Shown here: in pieces, positions 1-3,622 of the stretch
Layout of the letters: each line of letters opens with the position of its first letter
Position numbering within the stretch: the stretch's first letter is position 1
Assembly (NCBI GenBank): GCA_002937525.1
Contig: PTKA01000108.1
Coordinates: 1-5,914, forward strand
Length of the DNA stretch: 5,914 nt
Direction of reading: 5' to 3'
DNA from: Alphaproteobacteria bacterium MarineAlpha10_Bin3
GTDB taxonomy: Bacteria > Pseudomonadota > Alphaproteobacteria > UBA8366 > GCA-2717185
Notes under the pieces: generated by a model
Seen by the model: the letters and a program-made list of their open reading frames with translations, nothing else
The model's database searches: none
What the model was told of the DNA's origin: nothing
Made by a program: the position numbers and the translations under genes

Positions 1-2
1 CG

Positions 3-290
3 GGCGAAGTTGGTTATGCCCTGCTCCACGTAGGGCAGGTGGCAGGAGCGTATCTTCCAGCCGACATATTTGCGCGCTACCACAGGATGGCCGGCAACGA
101 TGTGCCAAAACTGTTCGTGAATGCCGATCCGGGCGCGATCCTGATCGGCGCGCAACGCGACTTTTGCCGGCAATGGAACAATCAACTGGAAGTGACCGTG
201 CCGGGTAACCATTTCCTTCAGGAGGACTCGCCCGACGCCATCGGCACCGCCCTGGCGGCGTGGCGGGAAGACTGGAGAATCGCGACTTGA
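3..290 (+). CDS. Haloalkane dehalogenase-family alpha/beta hydrolase, C-terminal fragment (5' end outside window)
   Basis: The reading frame is open to the left edge and stops with TGA at 288-290, so only about 95 C-terminal residues are visible. Haloalkane dehalogenases hydrolyse carbon-halogen bonds to an alcohol and halide through an Asp-His-acid triad in a cytoplasmic alpha/beta hydrolase fold. What I see is the family's late core: [13 protein letters not shown] (107-145), then RDFCRQW, then the [14 protein letters not shown] block, whose His (codon 210-212) is at the position of the catalytic base. This run resembles LinB/DhaA-type enzymes closely. The nucleophile Asp, the halide-binding Trp and most of the cap domain would lie upstream and cannot be checked. 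The first roughly 18 visible residues do not resemble the usual cap end, so divergence or an upstream frameshift is possible. A GTG at 39 is in frame but is internal to the family and not a credible start. Activity and substrate are unknown. hspQ follows 41 nt downstream on the same strand. Confidence 0.8.
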   Translation, partial: GEVGYALLHVGQVAGAYLPADIFARYHRMAGNDVPKLFVNADPGAILIGAQRDFCRQWNNQLEVTVPGNHFLQEDSPDAIGTALAAWREDWRIAT

Positions 291-301
291 TCGGGTATAA
301 A
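273..301 (+). promoter_or_regulatory. Weak candidate sigma70-like promoter for hspQ
   Basis: A TATAAA box at 296-301 has TGGAGA at 273-278 (4 of 6 matches to TTGACA) with a 17-nt spacer. It overlaps the end of the upstream dehalogenase gene and would give a leader of about 24 nt before the hspQ ATG. I do not see a convincing heat-shock sigma32 site here: a CTTGAT at 285-290 has no matching -10 element. hspQ could also be read through from upstream. Confidence 0.25.
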
Positions 302-331
302 GAGGGCACAACCGGCAACAGGAATTCCGGC

Positions 332-661
332 ATGACGATAAAATTAGCAAAGTTCGGAATCGGCAATATTGTCCGGCACCGGGTGCATGCCTTTCGCGGC
401 GTCATCTTCGATGTCGATCCGGTATTCGCCAATACCGAAGAATGGTGGAATTCGATTCCCGAACATTCCCGGCCGGCCAAGGATCAGCCCTATTATCACC
501 TGCTGGCGGAAAATGCCGACACCAGTTACATCGCCTATGTGTCGGAACAAAACCTGCTGACCGACGAGTCCAACGAACCGATTTCCCACCCGCAGGTGAG
601 TGAAATGTTCTGTGGTATCGAAGACGGCTGCTACATCATGCGGCACGATAACGCGCATTGA
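332..661 (+). CDS. hspQ: Heat shock protein HspQ (YccV-like, hemimethylated-DNA-binding domain family)
   Basis: This is a small cytoplasmic protein of 109 aa, close to the E. coli length of 105. It carries the family hallmarks KFGIGNIVRHRV (residues 7-18), RGVIFDVDP (22-30), the FANTEEWW segment (32-39), and a QPYYHLLAE strand (52-60) followed by SYIAYVSEQNL. In enterobacteria HspQ is a heat-inducible protein that influences DnaA stability and acts as a specificity factor for Lon protease; it was first described as binding hemimethylated oriC DNA. Its role in this organism is inferred from the family. I chose the ATG at 332 because the conserved N-terminus begins there and AGGA at 320-323 sits 8 nt upstream. 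The same frame stays open back to 260, but that extension overlaps the dehalogenase gene and resembles nothing. The stop lies 28 nt from the stop of the convergent 112-aa gene. Confidence 0.95.
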   Translation: MTIKLAKFGIGNIVRHRVHAFRGVIFDVDPVFANTEEWWNSIPEHSRPAKDQPYYHLLAENADTSYIAYVSEQNLLTDESNEPISHPQVSEMFCGIEDGCYIMRHDNAH

Positions 662-689
662 CCGGGTCCGGGGTTTATCCGCGCCGCAA

Positions 690-1028
690 CTAAACAATAA
701 TATCGTCGTCGTCGCTGACCAGGTTGCTCAGGGTCGAAAGGTTGCGCCGCAGGGTCCGGCGGCGCAAAAGTTTTTGCTGTGTCGTGCGGGGAAAATCGGT
801 GAAGTTGACGATGCTCTTGGCGACCAGGACTTCGATGATGTCCTCGGCGATGCGCGCCATTTCGGTGTCGCTTGCCTCCAGGCGGCCGCGGACATGCCGC
901 GCACCCGGTCCTTGCAGAAACGTCCGCAATTCCGGGTCGCCAACCGCAAGTTCCTCTTGCGCGGTGGCGGATGGACGGCCAAAAACACCGGTGATCGCAC
1001 CCTGTTCATTGCGTGATACGAATGGCAT
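690..1028 (-). CDS. Conserved hypothetical protein, often mislabelled 'tryptophan synthase subunit beta-like'
   Basis: The product is 112 aa, apparently soluble, with no signal peptide or membrane segment. From memory of the family, the pattern is characteristic: a start like MPFVSRNEQGAITGV, then DPELRTFL (31-38), an ASDTEMARIAEDIIEVLV helix (52-69), NFTDFP (75-80), and a QQKLLRRRTLRRNLSTL helix (84-100). Homologues in proteobacteria often carry the name tryptophan synthase subunit beta-like protein. That name is not credible: TrpB is about 400 aa with a PLP-binding lysine domain, and none of that is here. The true function is unknown. The ATG is supported by GAGGGA at 1035-1040, 6 nt upstream. 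The protein ends in an acidic tail (SDDDDIIV). It lies 49 nt downstream of atpF on the same strand with no obvious promoter between them, so it may be the last gene of the atp transcript. That co-transcription is inference. Confidence 0.85.
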   Translation of the reverse strand: MPFVSRNEQGAITGVFGRPSATAQEELAVGDPELRTFLQGPGARHVRGRLEASDTEMARIAEDIIEVLVAKSIVNFTDFPRTTQQKLLRRRTLRRNLSTLSNLVSDDDDIIV

Positions 1029-1049
1029 CGCTCATCCCTCGATCACGAA

Positions 1050-1066
1050 CGCCGGCGCGACCGGCG
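1050..1066 (-). promoter_or_regulatory. GC-rich hairpin between atpF and the 112-aa gene
   Basis: Read on the minus strand, CGCCGG-TCGCG-CCGGCG forms a perfect 6-bp stem with a 5-nt loop, 11 nt downstream of the atpF stop. No T-tract follows, so it is not a classical intrinsic terminator. It ends about 10 nt before the ribosome binding site of the next gene. A role in 3'-end protection, partial termination or processing at the end of the F0 message is inference. Confidence 0.4.
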
Positions 1067-1077
1067 CGCAACCGGGT

Positions 1078-1566
1078 TTAGTGCAACCGGCCGGGCAGCG
1101 CGCCGATGGCGGTGTCGATCAAGGCGTCGCCAGCGGCGCCAGCGAGCTTTTCTTCCAGTAATTTCGCCGTGGCCGCCATCGCCAAGGTCACCGCCTGATC
1201 GCGGACCTGCTGCACGGCGGCAGCTTCCGCGCGGGCGATTTTCTCTCTCATCAACAGTTCCTGGCGTTGCAACACCACCTCAAGCGCTGCGGCCGACGCC
1301 GTGCGATGCGCTTGCGCTTCGCTCTTGGCCCGCGCCATCAGTTCTTCGACTTCGCGTCCCGCATCGCGCTGCTGGCGTTGATAGGAGGCCAGTGTCGCCT
1401 GCGCTTCCTCGCGCAGCCGCTGCGCATCGTCGACCTCGCCGCGAATCAGCGCGATCTTGGCGTCGAGCGCGCCAACGATCGCCCCGCCAAGCGGCTTGTA
1501 GACCAGGGCCACGAAAATAACGAACGCAACCGCCACCCAGAAAGTAGGATCCATGAATATGGCCAT
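1078..1566 (-). CDS. atpF: F0F1 ATP synthase subunit b (stator)
   Basis: AtpF is one of the two peripheral-stalk subunits that hold F1 static against the rotating c ring. The 162-aa length fits subunit b (E. coli 156). The N-terminus has one membrane helix (about residues 7-24, PTFWVAVAFVIFVALVYK). A long charged, alanine-rich coiled coil follows, from about residue 35 to 140, and then a short end that would contact the delta subunit of F1. The ATG at 1564-1566 overlaps the atpF' TGA by one base (TGATG), and GGGAGG at 1574-1579 lies 7 nt upstream inside atpF', pointing to translational coupling. A second in-frame ATG at residue 5 is less well placed. The b and b' roles are assigned from gene order and sequence: b' precedes b in alphaproteobacterial operons. 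Confidence 0.95.
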   Translation of the reverse strand: MAIFMDPTFWVAVAFVIFVALVYKPLGGAIVGALDAKIALIRGEVDDAQRLREEAQATLASYQRQQRDAGREVEELMARAKSEAQAHRTASAAALEVVLQRQELLMREKIARAEAAAVQQVRDQAVTLAMAATAKLLEEKLAGAAGDALIDTAIGALPGRLH

Positions 1567-2057
1567 CAGCCAGCCTCCCGCTGGGCCGCCGCGACGGCGG
1601 CAACCGCCTCTTCGGGGCTGATGTCGGCGCCGGCAAGGCGGCGCGCGGCACTTTGGGCGAGTTCCGATGCGATGACCCCGATATCGTCGATCACGCGCCT
1701 GGATTCGGCTTCGATCCGCGCCTGGGCGGCATCGCCTTCCGCCGTCAGCCGAACCGACAATGCTTCGCGCTGGCGGGCCGCATCTTCGCTCGCTTCGTGC
1801 GCCGCCGCACGCAGCGCGTCCTGCGCCTTTTGCGTCGCCTGGGCGATCACCGCCTGATACTCGGCCAGGGCCGCTTCGGCTTCCGCCTTCAGCCCTTCGG
1901 CCTTTTTCAGATCGTCTTCGATCCGTTCGCGCCGCCTTGCGCGCACGTCGCCAACGCGCGGCAGCGCCACTTTCCAGAGCACCAGATAGAGTGGGATAAG
2001 CGTCAACGCCAGCCAGAAAAGCTGGGTTGCAAACAGCGACGGATCGAGTTGCGGCAT
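1566..2057 (-). CDS. atpF2: F0F1 ATP synthase subunit b' (stator)
   Basis: The second b-type subunit (also named atpF', atpX or atpG) would pair with AtpF to make the heterodimeric stalk typical of alphaproteobacteria, cyanobacteria and chloroplasts. The product is 163 aa. A single membrane helix spans about residues 9-32 (LFATQLFWLALTLIPLYLVL), the usual LPRVGDVRARRRERIEDDL junction follows, and the rest to about residue 140 is a charged, Ala/Glu/Gln-rich coiled coil. The C-terminus is alanine-rich. The ATG at 2055-2057 has GGGAG at 2063-2067, 5 nt upstream. That motif can form a weak 3-bp stem with the CCC next to the start. The gene begins 23 nt after atpE and runs directly into atpF with a one-base overlap. 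Confidence 0.95.
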   Translation of the reverse strand: MPQLDPSLFATQLFWLALTLIPLYLVLWKVALPRVGDVRARRRERIEDDLKKAEGLKAEAEAALAEYQAVIAQATQKAQDALRAAAHEASEDAARQREALSVRLTAEGDAAQARIEAESRRVIDDIGVIASELAQSAARRLAGADISPEEAVAAVAAAQREAG

Positions 2058-2080
2058 GGGGTCTCCCGGCCTTTGGGCGC

Positions 2081-2305
2081 TTACCCGAACAGGATAAGCA
2101 GCGCGATAACCAGGGCGAACAGCGCGATGGCTTCGACCAAGGCGAAGCCCAGCATCGTCATGGTGAAGACTTCGCCGCGCGCCGCCGGATTGCGGCCGAC
2201 CGCCAGAATGAAGGAGGAGAATACGTTCCCGATCCCGATTCCCGAGCCGATCATGCCGATCACGGCAAGGCCGGCGCCGATGAGTTTTGCTGCTTCAACT
2301 TCCAT
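2081..2305 (-). CDS. atpE: F0F1 ATP synthase subunit c (proton-carrying ring)
   Basis: This 74-aa proteolipid forms two membrane helices, and multiple copies make the rotating c ring. Helix 1 contains the glycine ladder GSGIGIGN (residues 20-27). The polar loop RNPAARGE (38-45) faces F1. Helix 2 contains [12 protein letters not shown], in which Glu58 is the ion-binding carboxylate. The residue after it is Ala59, and Ile25 stands where sodium-type c subunits have Gln. Na+ coordination residues are therefore missing and proton coupling is the natural reading. The ATG at 2303-2305 has AAGGA at 2315-2319, 9 nt upstream. The preceding 43-nt leader is very poor in G on the coding strand, which should keep the start open, in line with the high copy number needed. 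It lies between atpB and atpF'. Confidence 0.97.
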   Translation of the reverse strand: MEVEAAKLIGAGLAVIGMIGSGIGIGNVFSSFILAVGRNPAARGEVFTMTMLGFALVEAIALFALVIALLILFG

Positions 2306-2314
2306 GGTGAGGTT

Positions 2315-2319
2315 TCCTT
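2315..2319 (-). promoter_or_regulatory. atpE Shine-Dalgarno in an unstructured leader
   Basis: AAGGA lies 9 nt before the atpE ATG. The whole 43-nt atpB-atpE spacer (2306-2348), read on the minus strand, has only four G residues, two of them in this motif. In a GC-rich genome such a leader has little chance to fold over the start. This fits efficient translation of the c subunit, by analogy with the known atpE translational enhancer of E. coli. Confidence 0.6.
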
Positions 2320-2348
2320 GTAGATGTATCGGTTGGTTAGGAATGCGA

Positions 2349-3071
2349 TTAGTGCAGATTAAGGGAGTCGTTGATGTACAGGCAGGTCAGGATGGCAAAG
2401 ACATAAGCCTGCAAAAACGCGATCAGGACTTCCAGCCCGGTCAGCGCAACAACGAATGCCAGCGGCAAAATGCCAAAGACACCCAATAGTCCAACGAACC
2501 CGGCGATCACCTTAAGCAGGGTATGGCCGGCCAGCATATTGGCGAACAGCCGCACCGAAAGACTGATCGGGCGCGACAGATAGGAGATGATTTCGATCGG
2601 GATCAGCAGCGGATACAGAGGCAACGGCGTGCCCGGCGGCACGAAGAAACTGAAGAAATGAAAGCCATGCTTCACGAAGCCCAGCACGGTCACGCCGACG
2701 AAGATCACGAACGCCATGGCGAAGGTCACGATGATGTGGCTGGTGAAGGTGAAGCTATAGGGGGTCATGCCCAAGAGATTGCCGAACAGCACGAACATGA
2801 AAATGGTGAACACAAACGGGAAATATTTCCGCCCCTCGCTGCCGACCGTGTCGCGCAGCAGATTGGCGATGAATTCATACGACAATTCGACCGCGCATTG
2901 CAGCCGCCCGGGCACGATCGCGCCGCGCCGCATGCCAAAAATCATGAACCCGGCGCAGAGTACGGCGGCGATCGCCATATACAACGCCGAATTGGTGAAC
3001 GACACGTCCGCGCCGCCGATTTGCAGCGGGATAATCGGATTGATTTCAAACTGCTTTAGCGGGCTCGCCAC
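2349..3071 (-). CDS. atpB: F0F1 ATP synthase subunit a (proton channel)
   Basis: Subunit a forms the two proton half-channels next to the c ring. The product is 240 aa, typical of alphaproteobacteria, with five to six hydrophobic helices. The signature [18 protein letters not shown] contains the essential arginine, Arg174 (codon 2550-2552, equivalent to E. coli Arg210). [17 protein letters not shown] near the C-terminus holds Gln221 (E. coli Gln252). At the pair equivalent to E. coli Glu219/His245 this protein has His183/Glu214, the swapped arrangement known from mitochondria and other bacteria. The start is GTG at 3069-3071, supported by GGAG at 3080-3083, 8 nt upstream, and by the typical opening [16 protein letters not shown]. 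The gene sits 40 nt after atpI and 43 nt before atpE. Confidence 0.97.
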   Translation of the reverse strand: MASPLKQFEINPIIPLQIGGADVSFTNSALYMAIAAVLCAGFMIFGMRRGAIVPGRLQCAVELSYEFIANLLRDTVGSEGRKYFPFVFTIFMFVLFGNLLGMTPYSFTFTSHIIVTFAMAFVIFVGVTVLGFVKHGFHFFSFFVPPGTPLPLYPLLIPIEIISYLSRPISLSVRLFANMLAGHTLLKVIAGFVGLLGVFGILPLAFVVALTGLEVLIAFLQAYVFAILTCLYINDSLNLH

Positions 3072-3111
3072 TCAAATCACTCCGTTATCGCGGTGTTGTT
3101 TAAGGTGCCGG

Positions 3112-3477
3112 TCATTTCTTGTCCTTCAGTGTTTCGTCCTTCGAACCGGTCTCGGGCTTTTTGTAACCGGCCGCCAGACCGTATCCGGCGACCCGGCGAA
3201 AAATATTCAGGAACCCCGCCGCGGCGCCAAACAAAAAGAACAACACCAGCATCCAGGGTTTTGTCCCGAGCCAGTAATCAAGCAGAACGCCAATGCCAAC
3301 ACCGACGATCAAGGCCGCGACCAGATCGGACCCGATCCGCAACGCGAATCCAAGACCGCCCTGTCCTTCGGCCTGCTTGCTTTTACCCGCCCTCCTTCTG
3401 GTTGCCTGGTGTTCCCGAGCCGCGCGCAAACGCGCATCCAGTTCCTCCAGCGATGGCCGTTCCGGGTTTTCGGTCAT
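3112..3477 (-). CDS. atpI: AtpI/AtpZ-family F0F1 ATP synthase accessory protein
   Basis: This is a small membrane protein of 121 aa at the head of the F0 operon, where atpI is expected. The N-terminal 40 or so residues are charged and Arg/Glu-rich. Two membrane helices follow, at about 47-66 (GSDLVAALIVGVGIGVLL) and 75-93 (WMLVLFFLFGAAAGFLNIF), joined by a short DYWLGTKP turn. The C-terminal tail is Lys-rich. In other bacteria AtpI assists c-ring assembly or has been linked to Mg2+ or Ca2+ handling. It is not a stoichiometric part of the enzyme and is usually dispensable. The function here is inferred from family and position. The ATG at 3475-3477 has GGAG at 3486-3489, 8 nt upstream. That motif lies within a 5-bp hairpin (3478-3490), so initiation may be restrained. 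Confidence 0.93.
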   Translation of the reverse strand: MTENPERPSLEELDARLRAAREHQATRRRAGKSKQAEGQGGLGFALRIGSDLVAALIVGVGIGVLLDYWLGTKPWMLVLFFLFGAAAGFLNIFRRVAGYGLAAGYKKPETGSKDETLKDKK

Positions 3478-3490
3478 GGGAGCCTCTCCC
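3478..3490 (-). promoter_or_regulatory. Shine-Dalgarno-sequestering hairpin before atpI
   Basis: On the minus strand GGGAG-AGG-CTCCC makes a perfect 5-bp GC-rich stem with a 3-nt loop that ends directly at the ATG. The left arm contains the ribosome binding site. The structure is visible in the sequence. That it lowers atpI translation is inference, and the tight 3-nt loop may weaken it. Confidence 0.45.
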
Positions 3491-3529
3491 CGTTATCCGA
3501 GCCGTATCCGCCACGCTAAAAGCGGGCGC

Positions 3530-3558
3530 ACAATACGGGCGGCCCCAGGTTAAGTCAA
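3530..3558 (-). promoter_or_regulatory. Sigma70-type promoter of the F0 (atpIBEF'F) operon
   Basis: On the minus strand TTGACT (3558-3553) is separated by exactly 17 nt from TATTGT (3535-3530). Both hexamers match the housekeeping consensus at 5 of 6 positions. Transcription would start near 3523, giving a leader of about 46 nt before the atpI ATG. The promoter lies downstream of the smc terminator, so it separates atp expression from smc. I saw no operator-like inverted repeat around it. Confidence 0.8.
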
Positions 3559-3584
3559 GACGCCTTGATGTCGCTTTACGCGGC

Positions 3585-3605
3585 AAAAAGTCGCGGAAAT
3601 CCGCG
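3585..3605 (-). terminator. Intrinsic terminator after smc
   Basis: Read on the minus strand, CGCGG-ATTT-CCGCG (3605-3592) forms a 5-bp GC stem; it can extend to 6 bp, but only with an unfavourable 2-nt loop. Two bases later comes TTTTT (3589-3585). It begins 17 nt after the smc stop codon and ends 26 nt before the -35 of the atp promoter. The stem is short, so termination may be incomplete. Confidence 0.7.
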
Positions 3606-3622
3606 CCTTTGGACAAAATTTA

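Noticed and set aside
260..331. An upstream ATG that would extend hspQ by 24 residues
   Set aside because: It overlaps the dehalogenase gene, lacks a good ribosome binding site, and the extension matches nothing in the family. The ATG at 332 has AGGA at the right distance.
662..689. Bidirectional terminator between the convergent hspQ and the 112-aa gene
   Set aside because: Only 28 nt with no inverted repeat plus T-run on either strand; I see nothing to support one.
702..713. Short GTC trinucleotide run
   Set aside because: It simply encodes the Asp-rich tail of the 112-aa protein and is too short to count as a repeat tract.
690..1028. Tryptophan synthase beta subunit
   Set aside because: The protein is only 112 aa and has neither the PLP-lysine motif nor the TrpB fold segments; the name is a database artefact.
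2081..2305. Sodium-coupled c ring
   Set aside because: The residues needed besides the glutamate are absent: Ala follows Glu58, and Ile25 is where Gln is expected.
1653..2489. A 278-codon plus-strand open frame across atpF', atpE and atpB
   Set aside because: It runs antisense through three certain F0 genes, with no family resemblance and no ribosome binding site pattern.
3383..3616. A 77-codon minus-strand frame in the smc-atpI gap overlapping atpI
   Set aside because: It covers the terminator and the atp promoter and overlaps the certain atpI gene in another frame; composition is unremarkable.
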